Position numbers and translations under genes: made by a program. From Micromonospora orduensis (GTDB lineage: Bacteria > Actinomycetota > Actinomycetes > Mycobacteriales > Micromonosporaceae), in assembly GCF_006228125.1 (NCBI RefSeq), contig NZ_VDFY01000255.1, positions 1 to 39,467 of the forward strand: 39,467 nucleotides of DNA, given 5' to 3'. The first letter of the stretch is position 1, and the number at the start of each line of letters is the position of its first letter. A model generated the notes under the pieces. It was not told the DNA's origin and made no database searches. It worked only from the letters and a program-made list of their open reading frames with translations. Positions 1 through 7,150 of this stretch are shown in pieces.

Positions 1-267
1 GGCCCGTCCGGGGCCGCTCCCACGCCCACCGTGCCCCCGGGCGTTCCGGTGGGCGCGCGGGGCGGGACCGTCACCGTCCGCTGCCTCGCCGGGTCGGTGG
101 AGGTGCTCGGGGTGACGCCCGCGCCCGGTTTTCAGGCCGAGGCGTACGACCCGGGGCCGGCGAAGCAGGTCCAGGTCGAGCTGACCTCGGCCGAGCACGG
201 CAGCGAGATCCGGGTGCACTGCGCCAACGGCCGGCCGAAGCCGAAGGTCAAGGAGCGCTCCGACTGA
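1..267 (+). CDS. C-terminal end of unidentified protein (5' truncated by window)
   Basis: The reading frame is open from the first base and ends in TGA at 265-267, so only the last 88 residues are present. The segment starts Pro/Ala-rich (APTPTVPPGVPVG), which looks like a flexible linker. It is followed by a small beta-rich stretch with two cysteines (TVRCLAGSVEVLG and IRVHCANGRPK) that could form a disulfide. The tail KPKVKERSD is charged. A Pro-rich linker before a Cys-containing beta domain would fit a secreted or membrane-anchored protein with an extracytoplasmic C-terminus, but the family is not recognised. A large stem-loop follows the stop codon. Confidence 0.6.
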   Translation, partial: GPSGAAPTPTVPPGVPVGARGGTVTVRCLAGSVEVLGVTPAPGFQAEAYDPGPAKQVQVELTSAEHGSEIRVHCANGRPKPKVKERSD

Positions 268-271
268 CCGG

Positions 272-334
272 GGGCCGGCGGGTGCCGCGCCCCGGGGACG
301 TACCCCGGACGCGGCCCCCCGTTCCCGCCGGCCC
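272..334. terminator. Nested inverted repeat between convergent genes, probable bidirectional terminator
   Basis: Perfect 11-bp arms (gggccggcggg at 272-282 and its complement at 324-334) enclose a second imperfect stem (ccgcg..ccgggg / ccccgg..cgcgg, about 284-314). It sits exactly between the stop codons of two converging genes (267 and 341). There is no clear T-tract, which is common for actinobacterial terminators, so termination is inferred from structure and position. Confidence 0.5.
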
Positions 335-340
335 GTTCCG

Positions 341-784
341 TCACCGCCCTGCCAGCGCCGCCCAGCCCGGGTTCACCGGCTGCCGGCGCAGCGGCATGCC
401 CGCCTCCGCCGGTGTCCGGTCGCCCTTGCGCTGATTGCAGCCGTAGCAGGCGGCGGTGGTGTTACGCCAGGTGTTCCGGCCGCCGCGCGAGCGGGGCAGG
501 ATGTGGTCGATTGTCGACGCCGGGCCGCCGCAGTACGCGCAACACCGCTCGTCGCGGCGCAACACCCCGCCGCGGGACCAGGCCGGCCCGGCGCTGAACC
601 GCCACCGGGTGACGACGTAGCGGACCAGCCGCACCACCCGGGGCATCGGAAAGACACCGATCACCCGGTCCGGCTCCGCCTCGTGGATCTCGGCCACCCG
701 TCGGCAGAGCATCCGGACGGCGTGTTGGACGGTGACCCGGTGCAGCGGGCCGAGGTCGGCGTTGATGACGAGGACGGCGTCCAC
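341..784 (-). CDS. HNH endonuclease
   Basis: This 147-residue protein has an HNH nuclease domain in its C-terminal half. The zinc-ribbon cysteines are in CAYC (C82, C85) and CYGC (C113, C116). The catalytic core is DHILPRSRGG (D93-H94) followed by N108/N117. The N-terminal 65 residues (MDAVLVINADLGPLHRV..) match the small actinobacterial HNH proteins whose N-terminus begins with a similar hydrophobic strand. The start is GTG at 784, decided by a strong aaaggag ribosome-binding site about 5 nt upstream on the minus strand. Such stand-alone HNH proteins are common chromosomal genes with no proven target. No phage genes or toxin partner are adjacent, so a specific role cannot be assigned. Confidence 0.9.
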   Translation of the reverse strand: MDAVLVINADLGPLHRVTVQHAVRMLCRRVAEIHEAEPDRVIGVFPMPRVVRLVRYVVTRWRFSAGPAWSRGGVLRRDERCCAYCGGPASTIDHILPRSRGGRNTWRNTTAACYGCNQRKGDRTPAEAGMPLRRQPVNPGWAALAGR

Positions 785-820
785 CGGGACTCCTTTCGAC
801 AGATGGTGACGGACAGCGAA

Positions 821-854
821 GAGCCGCCCGGTCCGGCTGGTGGACGGGCGGCTC
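821..854 (-). terminator. Stem-loop, probable terminator of the membrane-protein gene
   Basis: Perfect 10-bp inverted repeat: gagccgcccg at 821-830 and cgggcggctc at 845-854, loop 14 nt. It lies downstream of the minus-strand gene ending at 998 and upstream of the HNH start at 784, so it would end transcription of the former or attenuate the latter. The rest of 785-997 shows no gene. Confidence 0.5.
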
Positions 855-997
855 GGCGCGTACGGGTACGCGTCAGTCGGGCCGGCCCGCCCGGGGACCT
901 TCCGCTCGGCAACCGTCGCCAGGGAGCGTCGACGGCACGGCGTTGACGTGCGACATCGTCATGAGCTGCTCCCGCTGCGGTGGTTGACCTTGCGCGA

Positions 998-2212
998 TCA
1001 CGGTAGGTCGGGACGGGACAGAGGGGCAACGTATTTCGATCGGCTCTCGGGCTCCTCCGGGCGGCGCTGGCGGCGGGCGGTGGCCCCCGCCGTACGCCGG
1101 ACGGTGCTCAGGGGCCGATCCAGTCGCAGCGCCATCCGTGCGGTGAGTTCGCTGTCCAGCAGCGGCCGGTTGACCTCGCCGGCGACCGACAGCGCCGGCC
1201 CGGAGATGGATCGCCAGATGGCTGCGAGCCCGGCGCCGAGGCCGAGCAGGGCGACGGTGGCCCGGGCGGTCGGTGAGCCGGCCGCGGCGGCGGCGCTCGC
1301 CGCGACCACGGCGAAGAGCACCACCACCAGCGGCACCAGCACCGGCCAGAAGATCCCCCGGGCGGCCTGCGCCACCAGCCGCCGGTCCCGGATGATCAGG
1401 TTCCGGGCGACCACCGCGTAGTCCTCCTCGTCGAGCAGGTCGCGCGGGTGCAGACCGCCGGTGAGCACGCCACGCCACAGGTCACCCTGGTTGCGTAGCT
1501 CGCGGCTCAGCTCGGCGGGCTCGGGTTCGGTCGGGTCGCCCCGGCCGGAGCGTTCCACCGCGACGGCCCACTCGGCCAGTGAGCGGCGGACGACCGCCGC
1601 CGAGTACGGCGGCAGCACGGTGGCCAGCTCGTCCAGCCAGCGACTGATCTGGACCTGCCGGCCGTTGAAGCGCCGGAGCAGTTCGGTGGCGTCACCGGGC
1701 CGGACGGTGTCGGCGAGTGACCGCCCCAGCCGGTAGGCCAGCCCGACGCGCAGGTTGGTGGCCATCGTCCACCGGAGCACCTCCACGTTGAGGTCGTCGA
1801 GGGCCAGCAGCAGTGGTTCGGTGTCGGCGGTGTCGGGCGGTCGCAGGTCGGGCAGCCGGTCCAGGTCGGGCAGCCGGGCGCGGGCGCCGGCCGTGTCGGG
1901 CCGGGGTCCGGTGTGCCGGGTGAGCGCGGCGATCTGGGCCAGCGCGACATCGACGCCGTCGAGGTACATCCGCATCCGCCGGGGCGGGGACATCTCGGTC
2001 AGGTTGGAGAGCTTGGCCGGTGGGCGGGGCGCGACGGTCGGAGCGGGCTGGGTGTTGCGCCCGTGGTGGTACGCGTCCGCCATCCACCAGCCCAGCCGCA
2101 GGGCGGTGACGACGCAGGCGCGCTCGTCACGGATCAGCGGGTACGCGTCGTCCCGGCCGGCCTCCTCGGTGAGCGGCCCGCTGTCCGCACCGGCGCAGTG
2201 CAGTGGTGACAT
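998..2212 (-). CDS. Uncharacterised membrane protein (404 aa)
   Basis: I do not recognise the family. The first ~280 residues are soluble, mostly helical and rich in Leu/Arg/Asp, with aromatic-rich elements (GWWMADAYHHGRN near residue 45; MRMYLDGVDVALAQI). Two adjacent hydrophobic helices follow at about residues 286-311 (FWPVLVPLVVVLFAVVAAS..) and 318-336 (ATVALLGLGAGLAAIW). A ~65-residue charged cytoplasmic-type tail follows. There is no signal peptide, so it is probably anchored by the C-terminal hairpin with the bulk in the cytoplasm. ATG at 2212 is preceded by gggaggg. No catalytic motif is visible. It stands alone: the next minus-strand gene upstream ends 66 nt away and a stem-loop lies downstream. 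Confidence 0.75.
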   Translation of the reverse strand: MSPLHCAGADSGPLTEEAGRDDAYPLIRDERACVVTALRLGWWMADAYHHGRNTQPAPTVAPRPPAKLSNLTEMSPPRRMRMYLDGVDVALAQIAALTRHTGPRPDTAGARARLPDLDRLPDLRPPDTADTEPLLLALDDLNVEVLRWTMATNLRVGLAYRLGRSLADTVRPGDATELLRRFNGRQVQISRWLDELATVLPPYSAAVVRRSLAEWAVAVERSGRGDPTEPEPAELSRELRNQGDLWRGVLTGGLHPRDLLDEEDYAVVARNLIIRDRRLVAQAARGIFWPVLVPLVVVLFAVVAASAAAAAGSPTARATVALLGLGAGLAAIWRSISGPALSVAGEVNRPLLDSELTARMALRLDRPLSTVRRTAGATARRQRRPEEPESRSKYVAPLSRPDLP

Positions 2213-2255
2213 CTCCGCTGCCCTCCCGCCCGGTCGATCGACAGATGATCAACCG

Positions 2256-2271
2256 AGCGTACGGCAGCGTA
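2256..2271 (-). promoter_or_regulatory. Tandem TACGCT -10-like hexamers
   Basis: On the minus strand TACGCT occurs twice, at 2266-2271 and 2256-2261, one helical turn apart. They lie about 45 nt before the ATG at 2212. Either could be a -10 element for the 404-residue membrane protein, or the direct repeat could be a binding site. No convincing -35 is seen. Confidence 0.3.
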
Positions 2272-2278
2272 CCGTCGC

Positions 2279-3838
2279 TTATGGGGGGTTTTGTCGGTTT
2301 CGCTTGTCCCGTCCGGCGAGCAGCCCTCGCGGCCGGATCGAGCGCACCGGCTCGGCCGCACCGCCCTCCGCGCGCAGGATGTGGTTCGCAGCCAGGATCC
2401 CCGTCGCCGCGGACCGTTCCATCAACGCGCTCGGGAAGTCCGTGCCGATGCCGTCCCCCGCGAGGTAGAGGCCCTGCGCGTCGGTGCGCACCCCCGGTCG
2501 CCAGGCGTGACTGCCCGGCGTGAACGCCGGCGCCTGCGCCTCCACCCGGGCCCGCAGCTCACGGACCCGCAGGTCGGCGACCTCCGGCCAGAGCACGATC
2601 AGCTCGCGGCGCATCCGCTCGGCCAGCTCCTCGGCCGGCACGTCGGGCTCGCAGGCGTACGCGTGCAGCTCGATGACCGACCCACCGGTCTGCCGCGCCC
2701 AGCGCCGCGACTCGTTCTCCAGCCGGTGGTAGAGCGTCACCGAGTCCAGGGTGGGCTGCCGGGACACCCCGTTGAAGACCGCGCGACCGGCGGCCACGTC
2801 CCCGTCGCACCAGTACCGCGCCACCGCGTACGGCGGTCCGGGCGTGCCGAACGCGGGCATCCTCGCCACCAGCTCCGGGGCGTGCGTGACCAGATCGGGG
2901 GAGGCCGCGACGAGCGTGGCGAGCGCCGGCGGGTCGACGGCCAGCACGACGTGGCCCGCCGAATGGTCGCCGCCGCCGGTGGTCGTCACCCGCCAGCCGT
3001 CGGCGTCGCGGTGCACCCCGGTCGCGGCGGCGTCGGTGAGGACCCGGCCGCCGTGCTTCTCCACGTGCCGGGTCAGCGGCTCCCAGATCGCTGTCGCATA
3101 GTCCTCGTCGGGGCAGTCGAACGCCAGCCCCTCCGGGTTGCCGAGCAGGTAGAAGTGGAACTGCGCGACCATCTCGGCGGCCGACATCTCCGCCTCGTGG
3201 TTGAAGAACGAGTGCGAGAAGACCTCGAACAGCATGGCCCGCGCCCGGTCCGGCAGCCGTAGCGACGACAGCAGCTCGTCCGCCGTCCGGTCGTCCAGGT
3301 CGGCGTACGTGCGCACCGGGTCGTAGGTGAGCAGCGGCAGCGCGGCGTCCCGGTCCATCTGTCGCAGGTCGGCCAGGCGCAGGCTGGGACTGCGCAGCAG
3401 CAGCGCGAGCAAATTCGCCGGCGGCGCGGGCGGCAACTTGCCGAACTCCTCGGTCGGCCACTGCTCACTGAGGATCGGATAACCCGGGATCGGCTTGAGG
3501 AACCCCAGATCGGGGTCGATCCGGCGGAGGATCGACCGCCAGTTGTAGTACTGCCGGAAGAACGCGTGGAAGCCGTGCTCGTTCTGCTGGCTGCCGTCGG
3601 CCAGCGCCTCCGGCCAGGCGCCCAACCGGCCGCCCAGGGTGGGCGCGGCCTCCAGTACCGTCACCGCCACACCCCGTTCGGCAAGCACCACCGCCGCCGA
3701 CATGCCGGCGATGCCGCCGCCCACCACCACCGCCGTGACCGGTCGCGGCACGCGGTCCGCGCCACCACCGCCGGGGTCCACCTCATGCTGGCGTACGCCG
3801 ATGACCCGACCCACCATCTGCGACACCGCCACGAGCAC
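2279..3838 (-). CDS. CrtU-like FAD-dependent carotenoid desaturase/oxidoreductase
   Basis: The 519-residue flavoprotein carries an N-terminal dinucleotide-binding fold (VVVGGGIAGMSAAVVLAERG, about residues 36-55) followed by GGRLGAW. It has the signature HGFHAFFRQYYN typical of CrtU-type carotenoid ring desaturase/methyltransferases, plus further blocks shared with that group (SHSFFNHEAEMSAAEM, GNPEGLAFDCP, ATAIWEPL). The C-terminal FAD motif is LYLAGDGIGTDFPSALMERS. CrtU converts beta-carotene to aromatic carotenoids. Here no other crt gene is present, so the substrate is uncertain and a general phytoene-desaturase-superfamily oxidoreductase is the safer call. The true start may lie inside the frame, because ~30 unconserved residues precede the Rossmann motif. 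It follows the dimer-glycosylase-like gene by 24 nt on the same strand, so the two are probably co-transcribed. Confidence 0.8.
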   Translation of the reverse strand: MLVAVSQMVGRVIGVRQHEVDPGGGGADRVPRPVTAVVVGGGIAGMSAAVVLAERGVAVTVLEAAPTLGGRLGAWPEALADGSQQNEHGFHAFFRQYYNWRSILRRIDPDLGFLKPIPGYPILSEQWPTEEFGKLPPAPPANLLALLLRSPSLRLADLRQMDRDAALPLLTYDPVRTYADLDDRTADELLSSLRLPDRARAMLFEVFSHSFFNHEAEMSAAEMVAQFHFYLLGNPEGLAFDCPDEDYATAIWEPLTRHVEKHGGRVLTDAAATGVHRDADGWRVTTTGGGDHSAGHVVLAVDPPALATLVAASPDLVTHAPELVARMPAFGTPGPPYAVARYWCDGDVAAGRAVFNGVSRQPTLDSVTLYHRLENESRRWARQTGGSVIELHAYACEPDVPAEELAERMRRELIVLWPEVADLRVRELRARVEAQAPAFTPGSHAWRPGVRTDAQGLYLAGDGIGTDFPSALMERSAATGILAANHILRAEGGAAEPVRSIRPRGLLAGRDKRNRQNPP

Positions 3839-3862
3839 CTCCGTCGTCGGGCCCAGTCTCCC

Positions 3863-4345
3863 CTACGGAAGGCAGCGGCGCGCGCGGTCGGAGCTGGGCC
3901 AGACGTACTCCAGGTCCTCCGGCACGTCGTCTCCGAAGATCGGCCGGTAGTGCGTGGGGTCCTTGCGGACCAGCGACGAGCGGTGGCTCAGGTGCAGATC
4001 CTCGCGGCCCAGCCAGGGCGGCAGCTCACCGGCCGAGGCCAGCTCCTGCTGGGTACGCACCACGCCGGGCCCGCAGGCGGCGGCCAGGTCGACGGTCATC
4101 GTCGTGGCGCAGGTGTCGGCGCGCCCCGGTTCGGTCCAGACGGCACACATGTCCAGGCCGTACCGGGTGAGCGCCTCCTCGTACCCGGCCCACATCTTCA
4201 CGGCCGGGTGGTTGCGCCAGCCGTACCCGGGTCGGGTGAGCCCGCGCAGCACCTGGATGGCCTCCACCCGCTGCTTGCCCAGCCGCCGCGGGTCCAGCGC
4301 GCGGGCGCTGGCCAGGAAGTCCGGGTACGGCAGGAAGGTCTGCAT
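3863..4345 (-). CDS. MSMEG_6728-family protein, pyrimidine-dimer DNA glycosylase related
   Basis: The 160-residue protein begins MQTFLPYPDFLASARALDP and continues RRLGKQRVEAIQVL and WRNHPAVKMWAGYE. This is the pattern of the small actinobacterial MSMEG_6728 group related to T4 endonuclease V-type pyrimidine-dimer glycosylases. The C-terminal half contains HLSHRSSLVRKDPTHY, conserved in the group. Known relatives excise UV photoproducts, but the T4 enzyme uses Thr2 as nucleophile, whereas here residue 2 is Gln and Thr is residue 3. Activity is therefore inferred. It is the first gene of a probable two-gene unit with the CrtU-like flavoprotein. Minus-strand TAGAGC six nt before the ATG (4352-4357) is a weak leaderless-type -10. 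Confidence 0.75.
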   Translation of the reverse strand: MQTFLPYPDFLASARALDPRRLGKQRVEAIQVLRGLTRPGYGWRNHPAVKMWAGYEEALTRYGLDMCAVWTEPGRADTCATTMTVDLAAACGPGVVRTQQELASAGELPPWLGREDLHLSHRSSLVRKDPTHYRPIFGDDVPEDLEYVWPSSDRARRCLP

Positions 4346-4415
4346 GGCGCTGCTCTACCCGTCGTCGGGGCCGACATGCGTGGTCGGGGATGATCCGGAC
4401 GGGGTCGCCCACCGT

Positions 4416-4434
4416 GATCGTGCTGATTACGATC
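4416..4434 (+). promoter_or_regulatory. Leaderless-type -10 (TACGAT) within an inverted repeat
   Basis: TACGAT at 4428-4433 is followed by exactly 6 nt and then ATG at 4440, so transcription would begin at the start codon. There is no Shine-Dalgarno sequence. The hexamer lies in the right arm of the repeat gatcgt-N7-acgatc (4416-4434), which could be an operator. No clear -35. Confidence 0.5.
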
Positions 4435-4439
4435 CGGGC

Positions 4440-6401
4440 ATGGCGGAGCCGTGGCGGGACCGGGCGCGACGGGCGGTCGAGTGGAACTGGCGGCTGCGGC
4501 CCGTCGGTGATCCGCGACCGCACTACGTGATCTGCGGGAGGGACGCGCTCGCCTACTACGTGGCCCGGGCGTTGCTCGAATCCGAGCTGCCGTCCGGCGG
4601 TGCTCGGGTGACAGTCGTGGTGCCGGAGCGCTACCCGCGCAACGGTCCGGACGTGGCGGGGCTGCGTGGGGTGCGGGTGGTCCGTTCCGAGCGGCTGGAC
4701 GTGGCCACGTTCGAGGCCGCCGGCCTGGCCGGGGCGACCGGGCTGGCCCTGCTGCACCAGGACGACGTGGGCAACCTGCACGCCGCGCTCTGCGCCCAAG
4801 CAGTGGACCACCGGGTCCGCCAGGTGCTGCGGATGTTCAACGGCACCCTCGCCGACGGCGTACGCAAGCTGCTCAAGGCGCCGGTCGAGGTGCTCTCCGA
4901 CGCCGAGATGGCGGCGCCAGCGTTCGTGGCCGCCGCGCTCGGTGAGGTCGACCCGAGTTCGTTCCAACATCGGGACAAGACGTTCCGGGTTGCCCGACGG
5001 GCCGACGTGCGCCCGCAGGACGTCGTCTGCGCGTTGGCCCACGGCGGTGACGAGCAGGGGGTCGACCTGCTGCCCGCCGAGCAGGCCGGTGCCGACCTGG
5101 TGCTGGCCGAGGCGACCGGCCAGCCGCCGGGGACCGAGGTGGCGGCCCGCCGGCTGGTACGGGCCCGGCGGCGACGCCGTCCGGTCACGATGCTGCTGGG
5201 GGCGGTACGCGGCTTCGCCACCCGCAAGATCGGCATCGCGGTGATGCTGGTGCTCGCGGTGATCGCGGTGCTCGGCGCGCTGATCTCCCGGGCCGAGGGT
5301 GTCTCCCCGGCCGAGGCCCTCTACCTGACGCTTGTCACGACCCTCAGCGGTGCCGACCCGGACACCGGGAAGACCGCCAGCGCGCAGGTCATGCAGGTGG
5401 TGCTCAACCTGGCCGGGCTGGCGCTGATCCCGCTGATCACCGCCGTCGTGGTGGACGGCATCGTCAACGCGCGGCTGGCCCTGCACACCGGCCGGTCGCA
5501 GCCCGCGCGGGTGGGGCACGTCGTGGTCATCGGCCTGGGCAACGTCGGCACCCGGGTGATGGCGCAACTGCGCGAGTACGACGTCGAGGTGGTGGCGATC
5601 GACAAGAATCCGGAGCCGCGCGGCGGCGCGCTGGCCCGGCAGTTGGAGGTGCCGCTCATCGTCGGGGACGCGGCCCTGCCGGAGACCCTGGCCGCCGCCT
5701 CGGTGGCCGACTGCCAGGCGCTTGTGGTGGCGTCCACCGACGACGTGGCCAACCTGGAGGCGGCGCTGGCCGCCCGGGATCTCCGCGACGACCTGCGGGT
5801 GGTGCTGCGGCTCTTCGACGGCGACTTCGCCGAGCGGGTCGAGGAGACCTTCGCCCTCGGCGTGTCCCGATCCGTCTCCTACCTGGCCGCCCCCGCGTTC
5901 ATCGGCGCGCTCACGGAACGCGCGGTGATCACCACGATACCGGTCGACCGGCACGCGCTGCCGGTCGCCGAGGTGCCGGTCGCCGCGGGCTCCGATCTCG
6001 ACGGCCGGCCACTGGACACGGTCAACCGGGACGGGCAGGTCCGGTTGATCGCCCGTACCCCGGCCGGCGGGGCGAAGACGATCTGGTGGAAGGACCTCGA
6101 CCCCCGACAGGTGATCTTCGCCGGTGACCGGCTCACCGTGGTCGCCCGCCGCCGCGGCCTGGACTGGCTGACCAGGCACTGCGCGCCGCCCGCCGGTTCC
6201 GGCCCGGTTCCCCGGCCCGGCGGGGAGCCGCACCCGACACCCCGGTCGGTGCCGGGGTCGGCGGAGTGGCGCGTCGCCGCTTCCCCGAGCGGTGCGGCGC
6301 ATCCCGTGCCGGTGCCACCCGCGGCCGGCGCGACGAACGGCGGCTCGCTGGACGAGGTCGAGGTGATCCGCCAACCCGACGGGCCCGGCGAGGCGGGGTG
6401 A
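4440..6401 (+). CDS. Two-RCK-domain (TrkA-N) ion-channel protein with atypical pore
   Basis: The 653-residue protein has the order RCK - TM1 - pore loop - TM2 - RCK - tail. The first nucleotide-binding (TrkA-N-like) domain spans about residues 29-240 (HYVICGRDALAYYVARAL; LALLHQDDVGNLHAAL). TM1 is about 263-284, the pore loop about 288-310 and TM2 about 314-342. The second TrkA-N domain starts at about 360 (VVVIGLGNVGTRVM; AIDKNPEP; VVASTDDVANLEAAL), followed by a TrkA-C-like region and a Pro-rich tail. The loop reads TTLSGADPD (T300-D308) instead of the potassium filter TVGYG, so ion selectivity is uncertain. The start at 4440 is chosen from the -10/ATG spacing; the frame is open further upstream, but that sequence is the antisense of the glycosylase gene. 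Function: regulated cation conductance at the cytoplasmic membrane (family inference). Confidence 0.8.
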   Translation: MAEPWRDRARRAVEWNWRLRPVGDPRPHYVICGRDALAYYVARALLESELPSGGARVTVVVPERYPRNGPDVAGLRGVRVVRSERLDVATFEAAGLAGATGLALLHQDDVGNLHAALCAQAVDHRVRQVLRMFNGTLADGVRKLLKAPVEVLSDAEMAAPAFVAAALGEVDPSSFQHRDKTFRVARRADVRPQDVVCALAHGGDEQGVDLLPAEQAGADLVLAEATGQPPGTEVAARRLVRARRRRRPVTMLLGAVRGFATRKIGIAVMLVLAVIAVLGALISRAEGVSPAEALYLTLVTTLSGADPDTGKTASAQVMQVVLNLAGLALIPLITAVVVDGIVNARLALHTGRSQPARVGHVVVIGLGNVGTRVMAQLREYDVEVVAIDKNPEPRGGALARQLEVPLIVGDAALPETLAAASVADCQALVVASTDDVANLEAALAARDLRDDLRVVLRLFDGDFAERVEETFALGVSRSVSYLAAPAFIGALTERAVITTIPVDRHALPVAEVPVAAGSDLDGRPLDTVNRDGQVRLIARTPAGGAKTIWWKDLDPRQVIFAGDRLTVVARRRGLDWLTRHCAPPAGSGPVPRPGGEPHPTPRSVPGSAEWRVAASPSGAAHPVPVPPAAGATNGGSLDEVEVIRQPDGPGEAG

Positions 6402-6432
6402 CCAGCCCGGCGCACGGTGCCGGTCGGGGTCC

Positions 6433-6459
6433 CCGCCGTCGACGGCGGCCGAGTAGGGT
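6433..6459 (+). promoter_or_regulatory. 16-bp perfect palindrome plus leaderless-type -10 (TAGGGT)
   Basis: A perfect palindrome ccgccgtcgacggcgg occupies 6433-6448 between the channel gene and the next gene. It is followed by TAGGGT at 6454-6459, then 6 nt and GTG at 6466. The palindrome could be an operator next to a -10, or a short terminator of the channel gene. Confidence 0.4.
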
Positions 6460-6465
6460 GCGCCA

Positions 6466-7041
6466 GTGCTTGGTGGTGGGGTGGGCCGAGGAGCCCGGGA
6501 CGCGCAACGGCGACGGCGCGGAGCGGCTGTCGTCCGGTGGATGCGCACCCGGCCGATGTGGTGGCCGATGGCGGCGTTCGGCCTGGTCGTGGCGGTGGTC
6601 GTGGGCTGGGCGCTGTGGCCCGAGGACGAGCCGGAGCCGCGCCAACGGGACTACCGGGCGGAGACCGCCTGTCTGCTCACCGGCGCGGGAGGTGTCGACG
6701 CCCCCGAAACCCGTCCCGTGTGGACCGGCATGCAGGAGGCGTCCCTCGCGACCCTCGTGAAGGTGCAGTTCCTCGAAGTGGACGGCCCGCAGACGGGCGA
6801 GAACGCCGAGACGTTCCTCGCGAGTCTGGTGCAGAGCCGCTGCGGCGTGATCCTGGCCGTCGGCGAGGCGCCCGTGCGGGCGGTCCGTCCGACCGCCGCA
6901 CGGTTCCCCTCAGCGAAATTCGTCGCCTTCGGTGCCGCGACGCCCGGCCCCAATGTGGTCGTCGAGCAGGCCACCGATCCGGAATCCGTGCATCGTAAGG
7001 CCGTTGAGGTGGTCTCCGCGCTGGCGTCCGGCAGGGACTGA
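6466..7041 (+). CDS. Membrane-anchored BMP-like (periplasmic-binding fold) fragment protein
   Basis: The 191-residue protein has an N-terminal membrane anchor (MWWPMAAFGLVVAVVVGWALWP, about residues 30-51) and an extracytoplasmic domain of ~130 residues. That domain resembles the first lobe of BMP/PBP1-type substrate-binding proteins (TACLLTGAGGVD; WTGMQEASLATLVKVQFL; CGVILAVGEAPVRAV; FPSAKFVAFG). Normal BMP proteins are about 330-400 residues with two lobes. The second lobe is missing, so ligand transport is unlikely; sensing or an accessory role is possible. The GTG start is favoured by TAGGGT-N6-GTG; the ATG at 6541 would remove the first 25 residues but keep the anchor. It ends 109 nt before the giant RHS gene on the same strand. 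A link between the two is suggested only by proximity. Confidence 0.65.
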   Translation: MLGGGVGRGARDAQRRRRGAAVVRWMRTRPMWWPMAAFGLVVAVVVGWALWPEDEPEPRQRDYRAETACLLTGAGGVDAPETRPVWTGMQEASLATLVKVQFLEVDGPQTGENAETFLASLVQSRCGVILAVGEAPVRAVRPTAARFPSAKFVAFGAATPGPNVVVEQATDPESVHRKAVEVVSALASGRD

Positions 7042-7150
7042 CGCTCCAAGGTTTCTCTCAGGATTAGCCGTTCGGACATCTTGTGCCCATGATCGACCAA
7101 CCCTCACACTCCGCGTTGGTAATTTCACTTCACGGGGGAGGGGACCGGCC

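Noticed and set aside
3954..4439. Upstream in-frame extension of the channel gene
   Set aside because: It is antisense to the dimer-glycosylase-like gene and shows no conserved sequence; the leaderless-type promoter sets the start at 4440.
4026..6548. Long minus-strand open frame opposite the channel gene
   Set aside because: The plus strand encodes clear TrkA-N domains and membrane helices; the minus product is compositionally biased.
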